Positions 25,938 through 37,943 of a stretch of 64,000 nt of DNA are shown piece by piece; position 1 is the first letter of the stretch, and each line of letters starts with the position of its first letter. The notes under the pieces were generated by a model. It saw only the letters and a list, made by a program, of their open reading frames with translations. It was not told the DNA's origin and ran no database searches. The position numbers and the translations under genes are program-made. The DNA comes from Polytrichum commune (Eukaryota; Streptophyta; Polytrichopsida; Polytrichales; Polytrichaceae), in assembly GCA_950295325.1 (NCBI GenBank), contig OX485806.1, positions 5,828,001 to 5,892,000 of the forward strand. The letters are read 5' to 3'.

Positions 25938-27985
25938 CCGTCCTTTGTAAGGCGGGTCTTGGAGGTCTGCAAACAATTTTTGGTTTTGTAGTCTTCATTT
26001 ATGGACTAATATGGAGTTGCATATTGCGTGGCTATTTTGTTGATTTGTTTGAATGTACTCCTAATATTTGTGGCCATGAATTTTAGTTTTGTTTCTAGAC
26101 TTTTCATTGATGGGGTATGTGTATTGGCTATTGCGCCATGAGTGGGGCTACGTTCCCACCTCTTGTTGTGATGTTGTTGACGAGCGGTTGATAATTTGAT
26201 GTTTTCCTATCAAGGGTTTTTGTGGGCAATCTATCATTATAGTATGTAATTTCTATTGTGAGTTATGGTGCAAGCCATTATGGTGGGGGGTGGTTATATT
26301 GGTGGCCCATGATGCATAGTATGTCTAGTTTAAACCTAGCATTGGGGTGACATCTTTGGGCACCAAAAGTGCACAATAATAGCCATGTTGGTACGGTGTT
26401 ATCTTGAGATATTCCATTGTAGGTACATGCGTTCAAAAGTATGCAATGTCTTGATACTTTGCTTGCTATAAGGAGTTTACGTAGTTCCCATACAACTTTG
26501 TTGTGCCTTTTTGTTATTAAGACATGAATGTGTTGTTGTTTGCATTTAAGTAGTACATGTGGCCATGTATCTACGTCTAGTGAGTTACACACATGGCATG
26601 TTATTGATGGATTGCATTCTCTACCACATAAGAGTTGTTTACGGGGATGGCCCATATATTGTCCCGTTTGGAATTTGATTAGGCTTGTTATTTGTTTATT
26701 TGTAATAATTGGAAATTTTCATAAGTCGTGTGATAATACTATATCTATGTCTTCGTTTTCAAGCCATTTATATAATTGGTGTGTTTGGTTTGCTATAACT
26801 GCTAAGATATATATTTTTTCATATTTAAGGTTGTGTTTATCAAGGTGTCTAAGGGGGCCTTTGTTAGTGTTTCTTGCATTGTATGCCATTGGTCATTTTG
26901 GAGGTATTATGGTGTGGGGTGTGCTTGTTCATAAGGTGCTACAACATTTTTGTGGTCTAATGTGCATCCCTTCTTGGCTAGTGTGTATGCTTGTTCATTA
27001 CCATTGATGTTAGCATGAGCTTTGACTTTGCGGAGTGCGGAAGTTTGTGTGTGGGATCCTAACATTTGGGCTGTAGATTCAAGGATAGTTTTGTTTGGGT
27101 GGATGCTATGGATTGTGGGGTGCTTGATTTGGGTATTTAGTAGATATATGACATCGAGGCAATTTGTGAAAGTAAATCCTATTTTTTCACGTTTCCAATG
27201 TCCATTAGTTATTTCTTTAGGTGGTTTGAATGATTGGGCTGTGTAAAAGCATAATTGTGGCAGGTATTTGGGGAGTAGGCACCATTCTAGATTAGTATTG
27301 GGTGTTTGCAGGTATAGGTGGTGGGGCTTGTGTGAATATTGTGGGGAGTTGTAAGGTGTTGGCCATAGCAAACATTTGATGTGTAAATTCATCATATCCG
27401 ATGGGTGTGTTTTATGGTGTATGCAAAATATATGGATGGCATTATTTTATGGTATGGGTTCAATTTTCAATTATGGTGGGATTGTTGGTTCTTCGTAGGA
27501 GATAGTATTTGCTTTGAAATGGGTTATGACATGCGAGTTTGGAAAGGGACCGTCATGGGGATTGAAGTTGTGATACCAATTATAGTATGGGGTTATTAGT
27601 ATTATAACAATGTTTGGGTCATTTTTGGTTGTGAGATGTGCCTAGTGGAGAGCTTGTTGTGTTTCGTTTTCTGTATGTGGGTGGGCATATCCATTACCCT
27701 ACTGTTTGTATTGGAGGTATTCCTTATGATCGAAATATTATGTCTTTGGGGAATGGAGAGTAGAATTGTTTGAGAGTTGGAGGGCACATGCTACTAGTGA
27801 TGTGAAGTAGGAGTGTGTTCTTTGAAAGGAGTCAATGATGTGGTCAAGGATGACATTTGGAAGTCTATATTGTGAGAGTTTGAGGGGGTTGTTTTCGGGT
27901 ATTCTATATTTACATCTTTGGTACAACCATACTTATCCCATTCAAAATGGTTGGGTAGGAGGCTTAAGGTTATGGGATTGACTTA
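25935..27985 (-). pseudogene. Decayed non-LTR retrotransposon (LINE), RT thumb to C-terminus
   Basis: The minus-strand reading, with several frameshifts and stops, gives in order three blocks. First is an RT C-terminal part around 27985-27740 (PNHFEWDKYGCTKD, YRIPENNPLKLSQYRLPN). Second is an RNase H region in the frame 27395-26907, with the C-terminal signature VKAHANINGNEQA. Third is a C-terminal zinc knuckle in 26655-26278 of the form C-x2-C-x8-H-x4-C (CHVCNSL...PHVLLKC). A further short basic tail runs to about 25940. It is clearly inactive. The 5' part (endonuclease and RT catalytic palm) is missing, as expected for 5' truncation. The order RT, RNase H, zinc knuckle is known from LINEs. 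The exact clade is not settled by what I can see. Confidence 0.7.
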
Positions 27986-29660
27986 GTGCTAGGCAATATT
28001 TTTGCTATAGCCATTGTAGTCTTATTTAACTTTTGTATGCAAGAGATATAAGGGTTCAAAGCTTCATTGATAGATAACCCAAACCCAACACAAGGACAAG
28101 TTTGACATTAAGGTGGTAGACATTCTCATAATCAATAAGTAATTTTTTATCTGCAAGATATTTATCGTTAGTGTTCATAACACTACCAAGCAACTACATG
28201 CTGGTGTGATTTCAAAGAAAGAGGCTCCGATTAAAATGCTCTAATAATTTACACCATCGCTTGTCGAAATGGTCATAATATTCAACTTGAGTGCTCCCCA
28301 TAATTGGAAGATCTTGGAAAGAAAAATAAAATATGCTCATGTAAGACATGATCCCACAAAACGCAACCAAGGAACTGTGTAATGTTATGTCGGGTGAATG
28401 TTACTTTTATCATATTGATAATAAGAATGTCCACCATCTTAACGTCATATTCCCGCATTGGTTTTAAGTCATCTACCAATAAAGCTTTTAGGCCTAAAAG
28501 TTACAAGGCCTTCCAATAAACCCCTTGTCAATTGCCAACAAACATTCAACTAAATATTCCAAATTGAATGATGCGATTCATGTTTAGAGCTTGTAAATGC
28601 CAGTTTTGGCACCATCTAACTTAGCCTTCCCTTGTGACATTTGTAGGCACGTTGACCTTGAATCCATCCACGAAGAAAGGCTTTGCAAGATAAGCTATGT
28701 TTGGGTGATGATATCTTTTGAGTACCTTTTTGCCCTTTATCCAAGAGATTGAGCTGACTTAGCAACAAGTTAACAATCACCATGCAAGTTTGATGATTCT
28801 TGACCTAAAAAACAAAGAAAAAAACGAGCGAGAATAACCCTTTACAAAGCCTTCGGCTAGAGGTCACATGTGACACATGGCACGTGGAGGAAGACCGGGG
28901 AGTGGCCCATTGTGGAGTAATTGTGGGCGGGGGAGTGTGTAGGAGGCACGCCATTGCACTTTTCGGAAATTACGAAGGCAATGTGTAAGCACATTCTAAA
29001 CTCCGTAATATCAACCCTCTTATTAATGCCACTCTTTCTCTTGTATCTTGAAACCCTAGGGAACGGATGTCCTCAGTTTAAATTTCGTTCCTTGTTGTCA
29101 TGTTTCCCTCCCATATATCACAAGGGTTTTTGACATTACAATAAAACACCAAAGGATTCATACTATATGTTCCCATGCATCGCTTTGTCATTTGATTCAT
29201 TGTAATTGTTGTCATTACGCAATGTTGATTTTGTGTTATTCCATAATGTCACATGCTACACTAATCCTCTTTTATCACACATCCATGTTAACACTACGTA
29301 ACGCCTTGATACCACGTGCACTTTGGTTGCCACGAGCGTGATATTATGGAGTTGAGAGTGTTAACTTTGTTTCTTGCACATTAAAGATCGTTAATGTTGT
29401 TGGTCTAACGATGGTTTTATAGTGAGGGCTTGGGTCCAAGAAACTTGGGGTCCAAAACACCCCTTAATCCCTAAATGCTTGGGCCTCTTTTTCAGAATTT
29501 TGGATCTCATAATTTTGGACCTCTGAAAAGAGTGTGGGTTACTAGTTACTCAAAAACTAGTGTGAGTTATTAGTCGAAGTTACGTGTTGCTATAACATTT
29601 TACCAACATCATCATTTTTTACCAACCAAGTTAATTAATATTCTTTGGTGTGCTTACTAA
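27986..29660. other. Intergenic, no gene recognised
   Basis: No credible exon and no clear repeat ends were seen. Short open frames on both strands match nothing known to me. Confidence 0.4.
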
Positions 29661-30036
29661 CTACACTAAATATGACGTTCAGTGTCTCCAATTCTAATCG
29701 TCTTGCTCGATACTAGTTGTAAACCATGGTGTAGTGTCACCAACACTAAATGTTTACCCAACATTATTTGTCATTCCTTGTAACTTTATTTTTGGGACTA
29801 TAAATTTACAGTGATGCAATTATTGTCATTTACCAAGTGATTCTCATCCAAATTTCAATCATCCATGACAATATCTCATCACAAGTTGACAAGAGAAAGT
29901 AGGGTTTTGGCCAATGGATGAACTCATTCATCATCCATGACAATATTTATTCACTTTTTTCATAAGAAGTTTCATCCAAAAAGTTACCACAGTGACATAA
30001 AATACGAAATGACACTAAATACCATATTTAGTGTAC
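29661..30036 (+). mobile_element. MITE family M1, copy B
   Basis: It starts CTACACTAAATATG and ends CATATTTAGTGTAC, an inverted pair, about 376 bp long. The interior matches copies A and C in order ('gtcaccaacactaaatgt', 'tttacagtgatgcaattatt', 'catccatgacaatat', 'aaaagttaccacagtgac'). Confidence 0.75.
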
Positions 30037-31994
30037 TTATATTATTTGAGTATGATAATCTTAGTAAAAGTTTATAGCAATGTGTAACTCCAAATGGTAA
30101 CGCACACTAATTAGAGAAAACTCTTTGGAGTCCATTGTTGTGATCTCGACCAATAGGATCGCATGGTTTTCTAGTTTCTTTAGTCCTACACCCTAGTGTA
30201 AGCCCACCCTAAGAAATATGGGTGGAGAAGAAGAATAATTCGGATCTTTGAGGAAAATGTTGGTATCATTCTTCTTTGATGAGATTGTTTCCATTTGTTG
30301 GTCCTACTTGTTGAGTAAATTGCATTATGTTAGAGAGGTGAACATCATCCATCATGTTCTCCCATGTTCCTCCATGTTCTCACATGGTTAATTAGGCATG
30401 GATAGCTGACCTAAAAATCCTCACCGTGTAATGTATGTGTGTTTTTCTAGTCAATAGTCTTGTGTTGGCTTATCATAACATTATTCAGGTCCATAACATT
30501 GTTATGTGGGATTGACAATATTCCACAAAATATTCCCCATATTCAAGTTGAATGTAGGAAGTATTTTGTGGAATACTGCCAGTCCCACAAAACACTGTTA
30601 CGGATCTCAATGATGTTATGATTGGAGGTGTAACACAAATTAAGTTGTTCAAATTTTGACTATATCACATGTTACAATTGATTCTAGGCATACAAAACAT
30701 AAACTGTCTTCAAATAATCGCCTATCCCAAACGAGACCCTGGGAACAAATTCCTTGGTCAACAAATTTTTAAATTAGAGTAAATGAAAGCACTGTTATAA
30801 CAAAGGGAGAACATAAGAAGCTAATAAATAACTAGATTGCATGTTTTAATTCATGTAGGTGGAACGAAGTAGGTGAAGAAACAAGGGCTCCCAACTTGTA
30901 GGTAGGGCCAGTAACACGCTCCACTACTCTTATTTTGTAACCAAGTTAGGACCAATTCCATGTAGATATTACAAGTACCTCACAAACAAAGTTGCAAATA
31001 TAACCCTTGCTTGTTTGAATATGGCAAAGTTTTTCAAATAAAAATTCAAAGGGTAGTAACATTTTCATTAAGATAAATTTAGTTTGATAATAATAGTAAT
31101 AATAATGACCATATTACACCCAAATAAGCACCCAAAATGCCATTTTAAACAGAAGTGAGCCTTGAAGTGACCTTCCCTACAAGAGCACTTAATGAATCAT
31201 GGAATTTGCATTTTGACTGGAGATTCTAGGAGCATACAAATTCTAATCACAAATTTCTCGTGACATTCTTCCTCCCTTAACCCACTGATCCAACAACCAA
31301 ATAAATATGTGAATCGGAAGTGCCCACAATAGGTACACACTTGACCTGAATATCCTCAACATGTCTTGTATTTTGTGGTGGAGAAGAGTTGGTGGCACCC
31401 ACAAGCCTCAAACACCACACCATTCACTTGATGCTTGGGGAAGACTACACAGGTGGTCATAATATAAAGGCCTCACATTGATGGTGTTCCATCAAAATAG
31501 AAAACTTCAGCATCAAAGTGTCCAACAACAATTGGACAAATTTGGAGTCTCTCATGCTAAATCCAATGTCATAAGGCTTACCTTTCTCTTTTCTTTTCCC
31601 CTCCCTCCCTCCCCCCTCCCAAATGTGGATGATTTACCATGGTTTTATTTATGTATCATTCACTTTGATTATCTGGGATGCTCAGTCGTGGACTTTTGAG
31701 ATTCTCATGGCGAAGAACCTCTTCTTTAAGTGAATTTGAGTCCTTTGATGTAAAGCTTAACATATAATAGTATAGCTACAAGAACACAGAAATCTGCTTG
31801 TCAAATTTTTGCACGTTTTAAATACAAGGACATGCTCAAGCCGTATATATATTTCTATGAGAGAGTCATTCTCTAACTTGAAGGCCTTGACAACTTAAAC
31901 AAATCAAGGGCTTGCTATTTGACCTCATTCATGATATATGAAAATTTGATTTCTGAAAGAGTGGAAGAAGTAGAAGGAACACAAAGTGGTCAAA
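30037..31994. other. Intergenic, downstream side of PAP8
   Basis: It holds the foldback at 30472-30622 and no gene that I can recognise. The 3'UTR and polyadenylation site of the minus-strand PAP8 gene should lie just below 31995. AATAAA-like motifs are common here and none is decisive. Confidence 0.4.
30472..30622. mobile_element. Foldback MITE, ~58-bp arms
   Basis: The left arm (ATCATAACATTATTCAGGTC onward to about 30530) is the inverted match, with several mismatches, of the right arm ending ATGATGTTATGAT at 30622. The loop is about 30 nt. There is no coding sequence. Transcripts would form an almost fully paired hairpin. Confidence 0.7.
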
Positions 31995-34900
31995 TCAGAA
32001 CCAGTTCGAGGTTTCATAATCTCTGAAACCTCGCAAATAATTCTCCATGTTTTCTCTAGTGCGGTTCCACTGAAGATCACCAATCACCTCGTCCGGAGTA
32101 TGTCTCAGTTCCTGAAAAAGAAAAGAAACAATGACTCATGCCACAAATATTTCTCAGTAATTGAAATGTAAGCTCAAATGTTGAAACCCATGCATGCTGC
32201 AAAAGTAGGCGTGTGTAATGTACGAACCGAAGGTATAAGTTTAAAAGAAGTTCCGTCGTCGCGCACAATCAAAGTCTCCTCACTGCGATTCCGATACTTT
32301 CCAGTTTTAACCTCCACCTGGAAAATCCCATATCATAGTTAACTCTGGAATTCCAACATGGGTATAAGAAACTTTGAGCACCTTTTCATTTATTAAACAT
32401 ACACCTGTATGTGAGTGGTATATGGTTAGGTGTAGACCTAAGAATGAAACAACAAAAAGACATGTATTTACAAGAGATTGGACTATGTGCTAAAAAATTA
32501 TTAACCATTCTAGGCTCAACAGTCAACATAATTAGGGGACCTATATGATCATTTGATAAGAAATCCATATGAGCTCTGAAAATTGTGAGGAAAATGGCTA
32601 CTGTCTACTGGCATGATTTGGATTTGTTAACCATCTCGCACTTGTCCTACAAGAAGTCGGTGCAGAACGAAAAGTGTCTGATGAAGGCCCACTTACCCAA
32701 TGTCAAATTGTTTTTATCAGTTTCATAAGATAGAGCAAAAAGATGCCTAATGAAGAACTCCATATTTAAAAAGCTGATCTGATATTGGGTATATGGTGAT
32801 TTGAAGAATACCTTGACATCAGCTCTTCTGATTGACCTTGTGGTGGAGTCAATAACGTAAATCTCTTCAAAATCCAGAACAAAATTTTCATCATCTTCCC
32901 GGAGATTGCGATAGTGCTTGATTAAAAATACCTGTTAACCAATGTCGTCAAAAATTGAGATCAGATCAATTTAAGTAGAAAGGGAGAAAAGGTGTTTCAC
33001 AACCAACCAACATCCTGCACTTGCCAAATCCATCCACCAACAATCCCCTGATTAGATCGTCCCACTTCACTTTGCATTAGAGCTTGGGGCCTAAGGGAAC
33101 AAGGGAACAAGGAAGTTTGAAGGCATGGAAATATCTATATGGAGTCCTACACGACATGCAAATGGCTAACTTTTCATGGTCTACCAGATTTTGCATCAAG
33201 CCCACCTCAAACAGCGGGTCTAGGACAAAACAGACACTTCAAAATCTCACAAACCTTGATTTACTATAACTTATTGTGTAGAAGGGCCCAATGAAGAGAA
33301 TGGCAATGAGATAAGATTTGGTTGAAAGCCCAGTTGTGTATTTCGTTACATTACACTTAAAGTCCTGTGACCACACAAACTTGGACTTCAATTTTCAGAT
33401 GAGTTTCAGGGGCCCTCACAAAATTCAGTCACGGCCATTGGCTGTAATGTAGAGTGGCCCTTAGAGGTGATGAAGAAAAGCAAAGATGAAAGAAAAGTGC
33501 AACCATCTAGACCTTCAAGCACTGGCTTCAAGTGAATTTCCTAGGTGACTTATTTGAGCAAAAAATGCACACCTACCTTCATGGCTTGGTATTCAGTCTT
33601 GTAAAGAGGTGCACGTGGAGTATCAACTGGGGGCTCTGTGACTGAGATATATTCGTAATTGCTCTTCATGCACCGTAGTGGCTGCATAGATTCACAAAAC
33701 ATCTTTTACTTGAAGAAAGCAAACTTTCACAAATTGCAGAGTTTGCTAACAAGAAAATGCAACAGGTGCCAATCCCATGTATGGGAGGCTGACTGCTAGA
33801 CCTACCTGTGAATGGAACCTCAATTTGCAACTTTGAAGTTTTTATTACTTGGAAGCATAAAAAGCAGAACTAATCCCAATTTGGGTTGCTAAAATTTTGG
33901 TGGTTGCAATATGCCTATGCATGAATCAAGCCAGAAAAGAAACTATCATGGCTGTGCCATCTTAGATGTGCACATGTCAAACTTGTAATAGCAAAATTGG
34001 TAATTCACATCTTTCTACTCTTGACCTTTGATACAATGGATTTATGATCAAATACTCAGGAAAATCATAAAAGAGCACTCAAATTTGAGCCACAAAGGGT
34101 GTAATGAAATGGGCAACAAACGTACCTTCTTGGGCATGTTGCCAACTACTTTTGGGATTGCATAGGTGTCTGTATCAGGATTAGTTACATACATCTGTAC
34201 ACTCACAACACACAGGTGTTTCTTTCAGCATGACCTGGAAACGTTCTCTTACAAAATTTAGGTGTGCAAATAAAGACGTTAGGAACATTCCAGGACTGGT
34301 CGTTACTTGACCTTGGCCTTGACCTTGATGTTAATGTTTCTCAGCAATGAAGAAAAATCACAAGTTTGACAACATCTATGATTTCACAAGAATGACTTGA
34401 AAGTCAGTTGATTACAGACCAATGTCACTGAACTACACATTATTGCGGACATACATCACCCACAAATATGGAAATTAAGATATACCATCTGCAAAATTGA
34501 TCTTGCAGTAGGTTCTTCACCCTTGCCAAAAATGTCTAACCAGTATTTTTGTTGTTGTAAGTTCTTATTTACAAAATGGTTTTGGAGGCACACTGTTGCA
34601 TGATTGAGTAATTTACTGCAGCTTGAATGCCATATTTCCCTACTCCTACAAATTGGAGCCAGGGAACAGGCGGTCCCACATAGTAGGTACTGAAAAAGGA
34701 CACAAAAAACATGCTAGTATTTTTTATTCTCCAGAGACTGGTTGAATGGGTAGAATTAGAAGGGCAAAAGCAATAGTTAGACTTAGCAATAGTCAATCAA
34801 GAGGGCAATGTCAATCAAGAGTGTATTTTTTAGGAAAGAAATGCTCTCAAAAGACAATGAGTCCCCAGATGTTTGGACAAGAACCGTGCATAGAATACAT

Positions 34901-36738
34901 ACGGCTGGACATTGATGCATATATTTTGGAAATTGGAGCAGGGCCACATGCACAAAGCAATCACAAGTTACAAGAAAGGGACAGAAAAAATTTACCTCTC
35001 TAAAATCGAAGACATCATCATCTTGATCGGGGACTCTTCTGATGAAGAAATCACAGTCATACAAAGTGAGTTTATGGAACTCGTCTTCGTCAATTTTGTA
35101 GTCCACAATCCTTTCCTCCTCTACACCTTCAGTAGATATGAAGGATTCACTTTCTTGAACACCATACTCCCCCATGGGCATATCATATTCGGTTTCATAG
35201 TCGCGTAGGTCACCTTCATCATCATCCTCCTCATTTTCTCGATCCATCTCATAGTCCACGGCGTCTTCCACCTCAAAATCATCCTCGGCTCCTTGTATTT
35301 CTCTCCCTCGCCTTTGTTTTCGAGGTTTTAACCAACTTGGACTTTGAGTTAATGATCTAGGGAACGAAATCCTTGATGACGTAGCCGCCTGCTCTGACAT
35401 CAAATAAATAAGAAACAACCTAATAATAAAATGATATAGTACCACTGACATGCGGTGCTGTGTCTACAAAACCACTCTGCATTTCCCTGTGACCTTTGAA
35501 CCTATCCCTGGGTCCAAAACCCAGAACCTAAACCCTAAACCCTTTTTTGCATCTAGTCTCCACTATGACGCACGCAAGTTAAACCGTCAACCTCCCTCAA
35601 ATAGCATAAAAGACAACCAACAAAACCCTTCGAACTGTTTGTACCAACCAAATGCTCGCCACAGAATAAATTCAGAAGAATCTTAACCTTGGAAGAGGAT
35701 TGAGGCTTCACAAGCAGAATTTCCTTTACCAAAACCCAGAACCCTAAGCCCTAAACCCTTCTTTGATCTAGTCTTCGCTATGACACAAGCAAATTAAACC
35801 CTTACCCTCCCTCAAATAGCATAAAATGTGAACAACAAAATCTTCCATGATGCTTGTACCAACCATAAGCTCACCACAATAAAGATTCAGAAGAAGCCAA
35901 AAACCTTCAAAGAGAATTGAGGCTTTACAAGAATTGGCCAGAATTTCATTTGCCAAAACCCTAAACCCTTCTTTGAATCTAGTCTCTACTATGCCACAAG
36001 CAAGTTAAACCCTCACCCTCCCCGAAACAAATATAAAGCGCGACCAACGAAATCTTCCTAGCTGCTTGCACCAACAAAATGCTCGCCACAATAGTAATTC
36101 AGAAGAATCCTAACCCTGGAAGAGGATTGAGGCCTCACAAAAATTGACCAGAATTTCCTTTGCCAAAACCATAAACCCTTCTTTGCATTTACTCTCCACT
36201 ATGACACAAGCAAAGTTAAGCCTCACCCTCCCTCAAACAGGATAAAGTACGACCAACAAAATCTTCCTAACCACTTGTACTAACCAAATGCTCGCCACAA
36301 TAAAAATTCAGAAATAACCAAACCCTGGAAGAGGGTTCAGGGTTCACAAGAATTGACCAAATTTTCTTTTGCCAAAAAACTTAACCCTCCTTCAAATCTA
36401 CTCTTCTGGTCAAATAGAGTTCACCACACCTTATCTGGAAGTAGCGTGAGTTAATGGGATGCAAGAATGCAGACCTCACTTTACAATTGCCAAAAAATGC
36501 CAAATATTCAAAAAAATTCGCAACATTTCAGAACCTGTGCGAAGAGGCGCATGCCGCGGCGAGTTGCTAGAATGGCAGCTGCTCGGCCATGCTCTGGCCC
36601 CGGAGCTGACAACTTAGAAACAATTTTTACTTTGGCTGCAATTGGGCCCGCGCTCCTTCTCCTGCCGCTGAAGCTGCTGGAGGCTGCGAATTGACAGCTG
36701 CTAGTGTGAGCGCAGGAGGCGATGCTCGCCATAGCCAT
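31995..36738 (-). CDS. PAP8: Plastid RNA polymerase-associated protein PAP8 (pTAC6), seven exons
   Basis: PAP8/pTAC6 is an essential component of the plastid-encoded RNA polymerase complex, needed for chloroplast biogenesis, and in Arabidopsis it is also found in the nucleus. Exons (minus strand): 36738-36535, 35388-34996, 34194-34126, 33681-33577, 32931-32812, 32317-32228 and 32111-31995. All introns are phase 0 and GT-AG, giving 365 codons; Arabidopsis pTAC6 is about 330 aa. Residues 1-68 are rich in Ser, Ala and Arg with few acids, a typical transit peptide starting MAMAS. A basic cluster KPRKQRRGR lies at 89-97 and an acidic stretch at about 99-137. The conserved family core then follows: LYDCDFFIRRVPD (177-189), DFREMYV across exons 2-3, PLYKTE, HYRNLRE, LDFEEIYVID, LIVRDDGTSF and the C-terminus SNWF. 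The exon 1 link rests on splice sites and phase. An alternative start MSEQ at 35400 would lack a transit peptide. Confidence 0.93.
32390..32640. repeat. Dispersed repeat family D, copy inside PAP8 intron 5
   Basis: This segment shares motif order with 22430-22700 ('aaaaagacatgt', 'agagattggac', 'ttaaccattctagg', 'atccatatgagct', 'tttggatttg'). It makes up about half of the 494-bp intron between exons 5 and 6. Confidence 0.5.
35460..36410. repeat. Tandem repeat, ~210-bp unit, in PAP8 intron 1
   Basis: Anchors cctccctcaa or its variants lie at 35591, 35806, 36016 and 36226 (periods 215, 210, 210), with a partial fifth unit to about 36410. Each unit contains 'accaac..aatgctcgccacaa', 'attcagaa', 'ggaagag.attgagg', 'gaattgaccagaatt' and 'gccaaaaccctaaaccctt'. 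It fills almost the whole of the 1146-bp first intron. The unit carries plant telomere-like AAACCCT motifs, doubled as cctaaaccctaaaccc at about 35529. Confidence 0.85.
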
Positions 36739-36805
36739 GGCTCCCCAGCCTTCTCGTCAGTCTCTCTTCTCTTCTCTGTTCTTCTCTCTCCCTCTCCCTC
36801 ACTAA
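36739..36805 (-). promoter_or_regulatory. PAP8 5'UTR / truncated proximal promoter
   Basis: Only 67 bp separate the PAP8 start codon from the end of a transposon at 36806. On the gene's strand this stretch is GA-rich (gagggagagggagagagaag), like a pyrimidine/purine-tract plant leader. No TATA box lies inside it, so transcription probably starts in or very near the transposon. Confidence 0.55.
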
Positions 36806-37019
36806 GGCCCACTTCACACACGAGCCAAGAGCCGTGACCATGAAAGTGTGAGAGCCCAAAAGAAAGTGTCCAGAGGCCGTCCCAAATCACTTCCAAAAAC
36901 ATGTAGTGTGGTCACGGGCCCTCAAGTGTAGTGTGAAGTTATATGTGAACGGCCCTCAACTATATGCTATTTCAATGAATTTTTATTTAAGCTGGGTCTT
37001 CACACATTATAAAATAAAA

Positions 37020-37490
37020 CAAGAAAATAGTAGAACCGTGAGGCTCTGTCCTCTTATGAAAGAATACAATTGTAGTTGTACACTTTGCTCATGCCAGTCC
37101 ATGGCTATTTGTTGCACCTATAATCAACTATAGTCAATTAGATTTTTTTCAATACATTCTAGGAAATAATTATAGTTAACTAGATATATATAACTATAAT
37201 TAACTACATTCTTTGGCAGGTTCAATCACGATCAACTATAGTTACGAAAGGCAACTAGTTAACTACTAGTTGAATTAGTTGGTTAGTTGCCCAAGGTATG
37301 CAAGCTTGCATCATCCATGTTAGATCAACTTGACTAAAAATAGCAGGGACAAGTAACGTGCAAGTGTGAACATAAAGTAGTTAGGAATTTTGCTCTTAGA
37401 ACATAGAAGTTGATGCATAGTCTCTGTCCTACAGACAACGCCAATAAATTAACAGTTGTGAGATTTCGATGTGCTATGGTCTATCAAATT
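37020..37490. repeat. AT-rich dispersed repeat inserted in the MITE
   Basis: It interrupts the MITE and shares its tail ('agtaacgtgcaagtgtgaac', 'gatgcatagtctctg') with 3290-3361. It has many 'aactatagtt'-type motifs, like 3030-3290. Boundaries are approximate and come from where the alignment with the intact MITE copy stops and resumes. Confidence 0.6.
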
Positions 37491-37859
37491 TGTATTAGGT
37501 CTACCTCCAAGAGATGGTTTTTGGAAACAATCTAAGTGACCATGAATATGATCCATTTGATGCCATGTAGCAATCCATGCAGACTTTACATTCATCTTGT
37601 GTTCACTTACTCCGTTGGTCCCTCAAGCATAGTGTGAAGCGAACTTGGATTGGCTCTGCCTTCCCAACCAATAAGGGCCGGTTTACACTACGGTGGAGAA
37701 GTCAACCGGTCATGAAAAAAAGGGCGTTTCTCAATTGTGATTGGTCGAAAATGCAACTCTTGACCGGTGGGTGTTTACATTAGGTGAAGAAAACAATGGT
37801 GGTGAACTTTTCTCATGGATGATAAAATGACATGGCCGCCTACATGGCGGCACTTTTTG

Positions 37860-37943
37860 GAGTTGGGCTTCTCCGGAGGAGGAGTTTCTTGTCCAGCCTC
37901 AAGAGGCCGGACAAGAAACTCCTCCTCCGGAGAAGCCCAACTC
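37860..37943. repeat. 84-bp near-perfect palindrome
   Basis: Forty of 41 positions pair (the one mismatch is 37895 against 37908), around a two-base AA centre at 37901-37902. The arm begins GAGTTGGGCTTCTCCGGAGG. It is GC-rich in AT-rich surroundings. It lies 185 bp from the left end of the Harbinger-like element. Confidence 0.95.

Noticed and set aside
26528-27246. Long plus-strand ORFs
   Set aside because: They are antisense to the LINE coding remains, whose minus-strand translation gives recognisable RNase H and zinc-knuckle motifs.
34746-35208. Plus-strand ORFs of 85 and 98 codons
   Set aside because: Antisense shadows of PAP8 exon 2 and intron 2.
34783-35451. Reading the 222-codon minus ORF as a complete intronless gene
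   Set aside because: Its last part runs past a donor site into an intron. The downstream exons continue the family sequence in phase, and the upstream transit-peptide exon fits by phase.
35520-35545. Telomere-like repeat as evidence of a chromosome end
   Set aside because: Only two or three AAACCCT units inside an intronic tandem repeat, and a similar short run at 45931-45957. These are interstitial motifs.
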